Source: CAYVUV01 sp964455095
GTDB taxonomy: Bacteria > Desulfobacterota > Binatia > HRBIN30 > CADEER01
DNA: 64,000 bases
Reading direction: 5' to 3'
NCBI GenBank assembly: GCA_964455095.1
Contig: CAYVUV010000114.1
Coordinates: 1 to 64,000 of the forward strand
Below the pieces are notes generated by a model. It was not told the DNA's origin. It ran no database searches and saw only the letters and a list, made by a program, of their open reading frames with translations. The position numbers were made by a program, and so were the translations under genes. Below are positions 17,943-25,348 of this stretch, piece after piece; the first letter of the stretch is position 1; the number at the start of each line of letters is the position of its first letter.

Positions 17943-19634
17943 ATGCGAAGCATTCGCGCGATACTCACTAGCGTCCTCTCGCTTGCCCTGCTGGCCGTAT
18001 CCGGCGGCACGGCCCACGGCATGGCCCAATCGGATCGCGGCGCGGCGATCATCACTTATCCCTATGTGACGGTCGACGCGGCCGCCGGCGTCGATACGCA
18101 CCTCCAGCTGGTGAACCTCGAAGCCACGCCGATCGATGTCCGATGCTACCTGGAGAACGCCAACCGCCATTGCTCGGAGGGCCTGCCGACCCCGTGCCGG
18201 ACCAACAGCGACTGCCCGGGAGGTTTCTGCGCCGGCGGGCAGTCACTGGTGCAGTCCTTCACCCTGCGGCTCACGGCGGAACAGCCGATCGCCTGGCGCG
18301 CCAGCGTCGGAGCGGCGGCGCTGCCGTGTGACGGTGGGCTATGCAGTGGCAACAGCGGCAGCATTCCAGCGACCGACGAGAACCCGTTCGTCGGTAATCT
18401 GCGGTGCGTGGCGATCACGCCGGCCAATGCACCGAGCGAGCGCAACGCCCTCATCGGCACAGCGACGATCGAGCGCTTCGTGCCCGGCGCGCCACCGGTG
18501 CTCGACGTGGCGCGCTACAACGCCGTCGGGACCCTCGCCGTGGCGGGCGAAGGGAACAGCGATCCGCAGTTGCTCATAGGCGGCGCGAACCCCGAGTACG
18601 ACAGTTGCCCCAATGTCAACGTGTTCGACCACTTCTTCGACGGCGGCATTGAACCGAGCGCCAGCGCGAGCCAGGTGTTCACCACCCTCAGTCTGGTGCC
18701 GTGTAGCGCTGACCTGTCGCTGGGCAGCTCCGCCGGCGCTTCGCATGTCGTTCAGTACGTTATCTTCAACGAGTTCGAGCAGCGTTTCCTCACCAGCAGG
18801 GTCTTCTCGGTTCAGCAGGCGATGCGCCTTTCCGACATCGCGCCGTTCCTCTTCTCTGCCGGCTTCACGGGTACCCTGACCGGACAGGTCCGCCTGCAAG
18901 CCGCCTCCTCGGGTCTGGTGGCCGTCGCGGTGGAGGAGCACTACGACGTCAACAATCCCGGTCGTTACGCGAGTGCGGCCTTCCAGGTGGATGGCGCTGG
19001 CGAGCGTCTGACCCCCGATACCCTGTCGCTCGACCTCCCGACACCCGTCGGCACTCCAACGCCACCATTCCCCGTCGGGACAGCGACATCGCCTCCGACC
19101 GCGACCCCGACCGTTCTGCCCCTCTGTGTGCCAATGCCGCGCGGCAATTGCCGCAGTGCCGGCCGCTCGCGTCTGGTGCTGGAGGATCGCGCCAACTCTG
19201 CCCGTGACACGCTTTCGTGGGAGTGGCGCCAGGGCCAGCTCTCGACGATCGCCGACTTCTTCGACCCGCTGACGACGGCCAACTACGCCTTCTGCCTCTA
19301 CGCGGGCGCCGCGGAAGACCGGGTTGCATCCTTGGAGATACCGCCTGGCGCGAGTTGGAAGCTCGTGCGCGCGCGCGGCTATCGCTATCGCGATCGCACC
19401 GGTTCGGCCGACGGCATCATCAAGATGTCCCTCCGAGGCAGCGGCGGCGATCGCGCCCAGGCGCGCGTGCGCGGCAAGGGCGAGAACCTGCCCGACTTCG
19501 GTCTGAGCGGCGGCCTGCCGTTGCCAGTGGTGGCGCAGCTCCTCAACACGCAGAGCGGCGTCTGCTGGGAAAGCCGCTTCGATGCGGCGTCCGTCGTGCG
19601 CAACCAATCAGGCCGCTTCGAGGCGAGCCGCTGA
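17943..19634 (+). CDS. secreted hypothetical protein, paralogue B with C-terminal domain
   Basis: 563 residues from ATG 17943 (GGAGAG upstream), 24 bp after paralogue A. Signal peptide AILTSVLSLALLAVSGGTAHG. Residues ~25-350 parallel the whole of paralogue A (RYNAVGTLAV, EYDSCPNVNV, TLSLVPCSADL, NEFEQRFLTS). A short Pro/Thr linker (TPVGTPTPPFPVGTATSPP) then leads to an extra C-terminal domain of ~150 residues starting RLVLEDRANSARDTLSWEW, of a type seen also behind Pro/Thr linkers in large secreted proteins of this lineage. Function unknown; likely surface-exposed. Confidence 0.7.
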   Translation: MRSIRAILTSVLSLALLAVSGGTAHGMAQSDRGAAIITYPYVTVDAAAGVDTHLQLVNLEATPIDVRCYLENANRHCSEGLPTPCRTNSDCPGGFCAGGQSLVQSFTLRLTAEQPIAWRASVGAAALPCDGGLCSGNSGSIPATDENPFVGNLRCVAITPANAPSERNALIGTATIERFVPGAPPVLDVARYNAVGTLAVAGEGNSDPQLLIGGANPEYDSCPNVNVFDHFFDGGIEPSASASQVFTTLSLVPCSADLSLGSSAGASHVVQYVIFNEFEQRFLTSRVFSVQQAMRLSDIAPFLFSAGFTGTLTGQVRLQAASSGLVAVAVEEHYDVNNPGRYASAAFQVDGAGERLTPDTLSLDLPTPVGTPTPPFPVGTATSPPTATPTVLPLCVPMPRGNCRSAGRSRLVLEDRANSARDTLSWEWRQGQLSTIADFFDPLTTANYAFCLYAGAAEDRVASLEIPPGASWKLVRARGYRYRDRTGSADGIIKMSLRGSGGDRAQARVRGKGENLPDFGLSGGLPLPVVAQLLNTQSGVCWESRFDAASVVRNQSGRFEASR

Positions 19635-19665
19635 CGTCAGTACGGCACGCTTCGCTGTCATCTCC

Positions 19666-20406
19666 TCACCCCCCATCCAAACCTTCCCCCGCAAGGGGGG
19701 AAGGCTTCAGAGCTCTGACGATGGGCAGGCGGTGGAACGTGTCGCATAGGAACGGCCGGCGGTGCGGTGTCGTTTGGATATTGACCGGGCGCTCGACCGG
19801 CTGCACCGCCAGGCCGAACTCGGCGGCGGTGCGGTCGTAGATCTGCCGCCAGAGATCGGGCACGCGCTCGAGCGGATAGGTCCGGTTGGTCTTGGCGGCG
19901 CCGTACACGGCGTCGGTGGGGGCCAGACAGACAGCGGCGACCTGTGCCGCGCGCGCCGCGTTGAGCACGGCGGCGAAGAGCACTTTGCGCCAGCCGCGCA
20001 GGTAGTCGCGCAGCACCGGTCGTCCGATCAACGCCAGGTCCGACTGCAGCGCGTACACGTACCACACGGTGCCCGCCGTCTCGCGGCGCGCCGAGCCGAG
20101 GGCGAAGGCGGCGCAGCGACCGCTCTCGCTCACCACGTGCCGGCAGCGGTGTTTGCGCAGCGCGTGCTCGACCGCGGGCGGATGCGACAGCGCGCGCGGC
20201 AGGGTGAGGGCGAAGCGCAGGTCGATGCGCTGCGGAAACGGGATGAGGAACCGCGGCGCCGCCGTGAACACGTACGAGAAGCCGCGGCAGTGCAGGGGCT
20301 CGAACAGGCGCGCGCCGTCGCGCGCGCGGTCCAGAACCGCCGGCAGCTCATGCCAGAACCCGATGCGCGCGCCGGATGCCGCCGCAGCGCCGCTCAGCTG
20401 CTCCAC
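19666..20406 (-). CDS. unknown protein downstream of the putative oxygenase
   Basis: 246 residues, starting most plausibly at GTG (complement 20404-20406), which overlaps the stop of the upstream gene by 13 bp. I do not recognise the family. It contains EPLHCRGFSYVFTAAPRFL, the HVVSESGRCAAF strand pair, the segment TVWYVYALQSDLALIGRPVL and a basic helix LRDYLRGWRKVLF; no signal peptide or membrane helix is clear. The last 13 residues (KPSPLAGEGLDGG) are encoded by a dispersed hairpin, so the original C-terminus was probably shorter. Translational coupling suggests it works with the oxygenase upstream. Confidence 0.6.
   Translation of the reverse strand: MEQLSGAAAASGARIGFWHELPAVLDRARDGARLFEPLHCRGFSYVFTAAPRFLIPFPQRIDLRFALTLPRALSHPPAVEHALRKHRCRHVVSESGRCAAFALGSARRETAGTVWYVYALQSDLALIGRPVLRDYLRGWRKVLFAAVLNAARAAQVAAVCLAPTDAVYGAAKTNRTYPLERVPDLWRQIYDRTAAEFGLAVQPVERPVNIQTTPHRRPFLCDTFHRLPIVRALKPSPLAGEGLDGG
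19683..19704. repeat. REP-like hairpin in gene 3' end
   Basis: CCTTCCCCC GCAA GGGGGGAAGG forms a strong GC hairpin with a GCAA tetraloop. It lies between convergent genes, inside the last codons of the minus-strand gene. It differs in stem sequence from the CCTCTCCC-type elements, but occupies the same kind of position. Confidence 0.6.
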
Positions 20407-21428
20407 GGGAAGACCGTCGGCGCGCGGTGGTAGGTACGGCTCAACGCCGCGACGAAGGCGGCGTCGTGCAGCGGGTCGGTCGGCAGCGCGACGGGTGTGC
20501 CGCGCGCGGCGAGGTCGGCGCGGAACGCCGCCAGCACCTGCGCCAGCGCCAGATCGTCCCGGTGCTCGTCGTAGCAGCGCGCCTCGTCCGCGTCGGCGAA
20601 TACGCGCGCCTTCCACGACACGCTGATGCGGATCTTCTCGAAGGGGTAGGTGGCCAGCGCGCGGCCGCGCTCGATCGCCTGCCACTGTCCGCCGCCCATC
20701 CAGGTGAGCTGCGAGTCGAGGGTGAGCCCGCGCACCATGTCGTCGTCGGCGCCGCCGATGCCCTCGACGCGGTGAAACATGACGTCGTTGTCGCCGACGA
20801 CCGCCGTGTTGGTGGCGGCCGGGCGCGTCAGCGGCCGGCGGTCGGGTCCGTCGGGCCAGTACGTGAACTCGCCGCCGGCGCCGTCGTAGAACCAGGCCAC
20901 GGCCGTGGCGATGCGCACGCGCCAGCGCTCGAACAGGCCGGAGCGCCCCATCGTCACCAGCAGCCAGACCGGATAGCGCGTGCGGTCGATGCCGCGAAAC
21001 TCCGGCACGTCGGTGTGCCCGGTATCGCCGCCCGGCATCGGCAGGCTGAGGTTGGCGTAGACGATGCGCGGCCGCACGATCGCGGCATCGAAGACGGTGC
21101 GCGCCGCCTCGCTGAGCTGCGGATGGGCGAGGATCGGCTCGACGCCCTCGACGAGCGGGCGATCGAAGGCCCAGTCGCCGCGAAACACCGGACCGACGAC
21201 CACCGGCTCGGCATCGCTGGCGGCTTCGGCGCGCGCGCTGCTCAACGCGCGTTGCTCCTGGGCGCTGGCGAAATAGCGCTGGACCGGAAAGTAGGGGGCA
21301 TTGCGCTCGGCGAGTTGGCGGACGAGCGCCGGGTCGTCGAGCACATGGTCGAGCACGACCGGTGGGCAGGGCTGGGGCGATGCGCCTGACGTTGCGTGCT
21401 CCGCTGCCGCATGGGCTTCGTTCGACAT
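20394..21428 (-). CDS. putative 2-oxoglutarate/Fe(II) oxygenase-like protein
   Basis: 344 residues; the start MSNEAHAAAE (complement 21426-21428) has GGGAGG 8 bp upstream. The pattern H138-x-D140 (MPGGDTGHTDVPEFRG) followed by a later His (VMFHRVEGI, H219) and surrounding strands (YPVWLLVTMG, AWFYDGAGGEFTYW) fits the double-stranded beta-helix of 2OG-Fe(II) dioxygenases. The distant Arg that would bind 2OG is not identifiable by eye. The gene is divergent from a P450, sharing a 174-bp promoter region, which suggests linked regulation or pathway. Oxygenase identity is an inference from motif spacing. Confidence 0.6.
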   Translation of the reverse strand: MSNEAHAAAEHATSGASPQPCPPVVLDHVLDDPALVRQLAERNAPYFPVQRYFASAQEQRALSSARAEAASDAEPVVVGPVFRGDWAFDRPLVEGVEPILAHPQLSEAARTVFDAAIVRPRIVYANLSLPMPGGDTGHTDVPEFRGIDRTRYPVWLLVTMGRSGLFERWRVRIATAVAWFYDGAGGEFTYWPDGPDRRPLTRPAATNTAVVGDNDVMFHRVEGIGGADDDMVRGLTLDSQLTWMGGGQWQAIERGRALATYPFEKIRISVSWKARVFADADEARCYDEHRDDLALAQVLAAFRADLAARGTPVALPTDPLHDAAFVAALSRTYHRAPTVFPWSS

Positions 21429-21602
21429 GTGCGTTGCCTCCCGGCGCCGTTGCGCGTGCGTTCGTCGATGGTATCGGTCGCAACCTATACCACCTTGCCC
21501 GGGCAGCTCCATCACGCCGCGGCTCGCTCGGCGGCCCGTGGTCGGGTATGGTCGAAAGCGCTTGACGAACACGCAGGCACGGACCAGCAGCGAGGAGGTG
21601 AC

Positions 21603-22838
21603 ATGACGACCGCGCCGCACAGCGCAGCGGAAGACCTGTCCTGGCAGAGCGATCCATGGCTGGGCGCCAACCCACTCGACCCGGCGGTGCGCGCCAACCC
21701 GTATCCGTACTTCAAGCGCTTGCGCGAGTACGATCCGGTCAACGAGACGCCGCTGGGGGTCTTTCGACTGACGCGCTACGACGACGTCGTGCGCATGCTG
21801 CGGGAGGTGCCCTCGGGGGTGCGCTTTGCCAACGGCACGACCTTCGGTGGCGTGCAGCTGCCGGGCGGGCCGTCCGAGTTCGTGTTGCAGCGCGACCCGC
21901 CGGACCACACGCGCCTGCGCCGGTTGATGAATCAGGCCTTCCGCCCGCGCGCGGTCGAGCGGCTGCGCGCCCGCGTCGAGGCCCTGGTCGCGCAGCTCCT
22001 CGACCGCGTCGCCGACCGCGGTGAGATGGACGTCATCGCCGACCTCGCGTTGCCGGTGCCGTCGACGGTGATCTGCGAGATGATGGGTGTGCCGCTCGCC
22101 GACCGCGAGCGGTTCACCGACTGGACCGCCGCGGCGACGCATCTCCTGGCCGCGGCCATGGCCGCGCCCGAGGTCGTCGAGCGCGGGTTGGCCGGGGCCA
22201 TGTCGTTGGCGCAGTACTTCGCCGAGCTCATCGAAGAGCGGCGCAAGCATCTCGGCGACGACATCCTGAGCGACCTGATCCGGGCCGAGGAGGCCGGCGA
22301 TCGCCTCAGCTCGAGCGAGCTCATCTCGCAGTCGATCGGACTGCTCATCGCCGGCTTCGAGACCACCATCGGTCTGATCGGCAACGGCGTCCTGGCGCTG
22401 CTCCGCCACCCGGCGGAGCTGGCGAAACTGCAGGCCGACCCCGGCCTGATCGGCAGTGCCGTCGAAGAGTGTCTGCGCTACGACGGGCCGATTGCGTTGA
22501 CCATCCGCATCACGCACGAGGAGGCGCGTTTCCGCGACAGGGTGATTCCCGCCGACCGGCCGGTGATGTGCATGCTCTCCGCTGCCAACCGCGACCCGGC
22601 GCGGTTTCCCGACCCCGATCGGTTCGACATCGCGCGGGCCGACAACGAGCATCTCGCCTTTGGCGGCGGCGTTCACTTTTGTCTCGGCGCCCACCTGGCG
22701 CGTCTGGAAGCGCAGGCCGCGATCGGCGGCCTGGTGCAGCGCTTCGGTCGGCTGGAGCTGCAGGCCGAGCCCCTCGAGCTCGGCGCGTCGCTGTTTCGCG
22801 TGCTGGCCCGTCTGCCGATTCGCGTCGCACCGCGCTGA
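21603..22838 (+). CDS. cytochrome P450
   Basis: 411 residues; ATG 21603 with AGGAGGTGAC upstream. Motifs: LIAGFETTIGLIG (I-helix AGxETT), EECLRYDGP (ExxR), and the haem loop FGGGVHFCLGAHLARLE with C360. The short class I bacterial form, WLGANPLDPAVRANPYPYFKRLREYDPV N-terminus and DPPDHTRLRRLMNQAFRP segment are typical of CYP105/107/125-like enzymes acting on terpenoid, steroid or macrolide-like substrates. No ferredoxin is adjacent. It is divergent from the putative oxygenase gene. Confidence 0.94.
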   Translation: MTTAPHSAAEDLSWQSDPWLGANPLDPAVRANPYPYFKRLREYDPVNETPLGVFRLTRYDDVVRMLREVPSGVRFANGTTFGGVQLPGGPSEFVLQRDPPDHTRLRRLMNQAFRPRAVERLRARVEALVAQLLDRVADRGEMDVIADLALPVPSTVICEMMGVPLADRERFTDWTAAATHLLAAAMAAPEVVERGLAGAMSLAQYFAELIEERRKHLGDDILSDLIRAEEAGDRLSSSELISQSIGLLIAGFETTIGLIGNGVLALLRHPAELAKLQADPGLIGSAVEECLRYDGPIALTIRITHEEARFRDRVIPADRPVMCMLSAANRDPARFPDPDRFDIARADNEHLAFGGGVHFCLGAHLARLEAQAAIGGLVQRFGRLELQAEPLELGASLFRVLARLPIRVAPR

Positions 22839-22941
22839 ACGCAGCCATCTGGACAACCGGCCGTATGCGGGGCAGCCTGATAGGTGATCACGGGCGGTTC
22901 GACTGCGGACAAATCCCCAACCGTGTGCGCGTGAGGTAGAT

Positions 22942-23799
22942 ATGCGCTGGAGAGGATCACGTCAGAGCGACAACGTTGAGGATGTGCGCGGCTCGCGCGC
23001 CCGCGGGGGCGGCATCGCGATTGGCGGCGGCGGGCTGCTGCTGCTGGTCGTGCTCGCCCTGGTGACCGGGCAGGATCCGTCGGCGCTGTTGGACATGGTC
23101 CAATCGCCCCAGGTGTCGGTGGAGTCTGGCGGCGGCGCCTCGCGCGGTGCTCCCGCTGACGAGCTCGGACAGTTTGCCTCGGTCGTATTGGCCAGCACCG
23201 AGGATGTGTGGGGGGAGATCTTTCGCGGCGGCAGCCGCCCCTACCAGCAACCCTCGCTGGTGCTGTTCTCCGACGCCGTCGACTCGGCCTGCGGCTATGC
23301 TTCGGCGGCGGTCGGGCCGTTCTATTGCCCGGCCGATCGCAAGGTCTATCTCGACCTCTCGTTCTTCAACGAGCTCGAGCGACGCTTCGGAGCGCCGGGC
23401 GACTTCGCGCAGGCGTATGTCATTGCGCACGAGGTCGGACACCACGTGCAGAATCTGCTCGGCATCTCCGACCGCGTGCAGCGGCAGCAGCGCAGCGGCT
23501 CACAGGAGGATGGCAATGCGCTGTCCGTGCGCCTCGAGCTGCAAGCCGATTGCCTGGCGGGTGTGTGGGGGTTTCACGCCAATCAGACGGCGAACATGCT
23601 CGAGCCCGGCGACGTCGAGGAGGGCCTGCGCGCCGCGGCGGCGATCGGCGACGACCAGATGCAACACCGCGCCGGCGGCGCCGTGCAGCCCGAGTCGTGG
23701 ACGCACGGCTCCTCGGCCATGCGCACGCGCTGGCTGCGCCGCGGCCTCGAGCGCGGCGACGTGGAGGCGTGCGATACGTTCTCCGCAGCGCAGCTGTAA
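22942..23799 (+). CDS. ypfJ: YpfJ-type neutral zinc metallopeptidase
   Basis: 285 residues with an N-terminal basic stretch, one transmembrane anchor (GGLLLLVVLALVTG, about residues 29-43) and a periplasmic domain. The catalytic zinc motif is HEVGHH at 163-168 and the downstream ELQADCLAGVWG provides the third ligand. Family start motif MRWRGSRQSDNVEDVRG is conserved, which fixes the start. A conserved C...C pair (SACGYASAAVGPFYCP) is present. Physiological substrates of the family are not known. Confidence 0.93.
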   Translation: MRWRGSRQSDNVEDVRGSRARGGGIAIGGGGLLLLVVLALVTGQDPSALLDMVQSPQVSVESGGGASRGAPADELGQFASVVLASTEDVWGEIFRGGSRPYQQPSLVLFSDAVDSACGYASAAVGPFYCPADRKVYLDLSFFNELERRFGAPGDFAQAYVIAHEVGHHVQNLLGISDRVQRQQRSGSQEDGNALSVRLELQADCLAGVWGFHANQTANMLEPGDVEEGLRAAAAIGDDQMQHRAGGAVQPESWTHGSSAMRTRWLRRGLERGDVEACDTFSAAQL

Positions 23800-23825
23800 G
23801 GTTGGTTCCCCTCTTCTCCGAAGTT

Positions 23826-23925
23826 CCCCCTCCTTTCCAACGAGGGGGTTAGGGGGAGGTAGCGAAGTCACTCAAGTGCCCGCGAGGACTACCTCCCCCC
23901 AGCCCCCTCCTTGGAAAGGAGGGGG
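23826..23925. repeat. large imperfect inverted repeat of CCCCCTCC type
   Basis: Arms of 36 bp (23826-23861 and 23890-23925) pair with only a few mismatches around a 28-bp loop. Each arm contains its own smaller hairpin core CCCCTCCTT(tcc)AAGGAGGGG. A third partial copy (TTGAAAGGAGGGG) follows at about 23936. The element fills the gap between the convergent YpfJ and PhyH genes and could serve as a bidirectional terminator. Confidence 0.75.
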
Positions 23926-23988
23926 AGCAAGAGCTTGAAAGGAGGGGAGCAAGACCTCGGAACGGAGCGGGAGAAAGGTCCCGGTGGC

Positions 23989-24852
23989 TCAGGCGCTCTT
24001 GGGCAGCCGCGCCGTCGCGGCGCGCAGGTCGCCGAGCGTGGCGCCGCCGGTCGTGGTGCCGTGCAATGCGTCGAGCGGGTCGCGCATGTCGTCGACGTAG
24101 CCCAGCGCGTAGGCGCCGCGCGCGTAGCCCATCAGGCGCAGCAGCGGTTCGGGCAGCGTGCGCGCGATGTCGAAGGGCACGGACAGGTACTGGTTCTCTT
24201 CCTGGCGCAGCCAGCTCAGGGCGTAGGTGATGTTGAGCCCGTAGCGCACGTGATCGGCGCGGTTGGCGCCGCCGCCGTGGTAGAGCGCCCCGGTGTAGAA
24301 CAGCACCGATCCGGCCGGCATCTCCGCCGCCTCGGTGTCGGCCTCGCCGAACTGCAGCCGGTCGGCGAAGCGGTGGCTGCCGGGAATGACGCGGGTGGCG
24401 CCGTTGGCGGCGGTGAAGTCGTTCAGCGCCCAGATGGTGTTGCACTGCACTTCGTAGCCGGACGGAAACGGGAAAAAGTCGAACGCCCACTGGTCGCGGT
24501 GAATGGTCTGCCCGCTTTCACCGGGACCGATGGCGATGAGCTGGGTCAAATGGAGCTGAAAGGTGGTGGCATGCGCCAGCAGCCCGCCGACGGCCTCGAG
24601 TACGAGGGGATGTGTGACGATGTCGCGCCCGGTCGGCGAGCGCGCGATGAGCGCACCGGTGCGGCGGGTGTGGTGGCCGGCGAAATCATCCGGTCCGAGG
24701 GGCGTCGCCTCGACGTAGGGCCCGAGCTCCTGCCGCACGCGCTCGAGCACCGCAGGTGCAACGAGGTGCTCGACGATGGCGCAGCCGTCGCGTTGCAGCG
24801 CCGCGGCGACATCGGCGCCGGTTGCGGTCGCCTGCAGTCTCTCGATTGCCAT
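23989..24852 (-). CDS. phytanoyl-CoA dioxygenase family protein
   Basis: 287 residues of the PhyH family of 2OG-Fe(II) oxygenases. The iron ligands are H118-x-D120 (GQTIHRDQWAFDFF) and a distal His in LFYTGALYHGGGANRADHVRYGLNITY, with a following Arg for 2-oxoglutarate. Members hydroxylate phytanoyl-CoA, ectoine, or secondary metabolites; length and the SGYEVQCNTIWALNDFTAANGATRVIPGSH block fit. The substrate cannot be assigned; neighbouring lipid-oxidation genes make an acyl-type substrate possible. Confidence 0.85.
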   Translation of the reverse strand: MAIERLQATATGADVAAALQRDGCAIVEHLVAPAVLERVRQELGPYVEATPLGPDDFAGHHTRRTGALIARSPTGRDIVTHPLVLEAVGGLLAHATTFQLHLTQLIAIGPGESGQTIHRDQWAFDFFPFPSGYEVQCNTIWALNDFTAANGATRVIPGSHRFADRLQFGEADTEAAEMPAGSVLFYTGALYHGGGANRADHVRYGLNITYALSWLRQEENQYLSVPFDIARTLPEPLLRLMGYARGAYALGYVDDMRDPLDALHGTTTGGATLGDLRAATARLPKSA

Positions 24853-24891
24853 GCGTTTTGGCTACCACACTGCCGTCGCGGTGGGAACGTC

Positions 24892-25302
24892 TCAGTTGCC
24901 AATGACAATCTGCCGGGCGCCGCGCTGCGCGAGCCATGTCTGGGCGCGCGTGGTCATGTCGCCCTGCAGGACGATGTCCGCCCCTTCGACCGTCGCGCCG
25001 CATCCGAGGGCCTTGCGCAGCGCGCGCGCCACCGCGTCGAGCTGCGACGACGAGAGACCCAGACCGCTTACGACCGTGGCGGTCTTGCCCCCGCGCCCCT
25101 TGCGCTCGCGGCGCAGCACGATTTTGCCGCGCTCGCCGAGGGCCGGGATCGCATCACCGGGCGCCGGCGCGGCGGGGGCGGGCGCCGCAGAGGGCGCGAT
25201 TGCCTGGCGCGAGAGCGACAGGCCGGCGCGCGCCAGCGCCGTTCCGAGCGTCGCGTCGAGGCGGGCGGCGGTGGGATCGATCGGCGCCGTCTTGCGTGCC
25301 AT
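24892..25302 (-). CDS. SUI1/YciH-type translation initiation factor
   Basis: About 136 residues; start taken at MARKTAPIDPT. An Ala/Pro-rich linker precedes the C-terminal SUI1 fold: KIVLRRERKGRGGKTATVVSGLGLS, then LRKALGCGATVEGADIVLQGD and the terminal ARQIVIGN. SUI1/eIF1 homologues in bacteria are thought to influence start-codon fidelity. Domain assignment is firm; the physiological role is not. Confidence 0.85.
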   Translation of the reverse strand: MARKTAPIDPTAARLDATLGTALARAGLSLSRQAIAPSAAPAPAAPAPGDAIPALGERGKIVLRRERKGRGGKTATVVSGLGLSSSQLDAVARALRKALGCGATVEGADIVLQGDMTTRAQTWLAQRGARQIVIGN

Positions 25303-25348
25303 GCGCAGCGGGCATAGCGCAGCGGCGCGCTGGCGCGCAACCAGCCGA

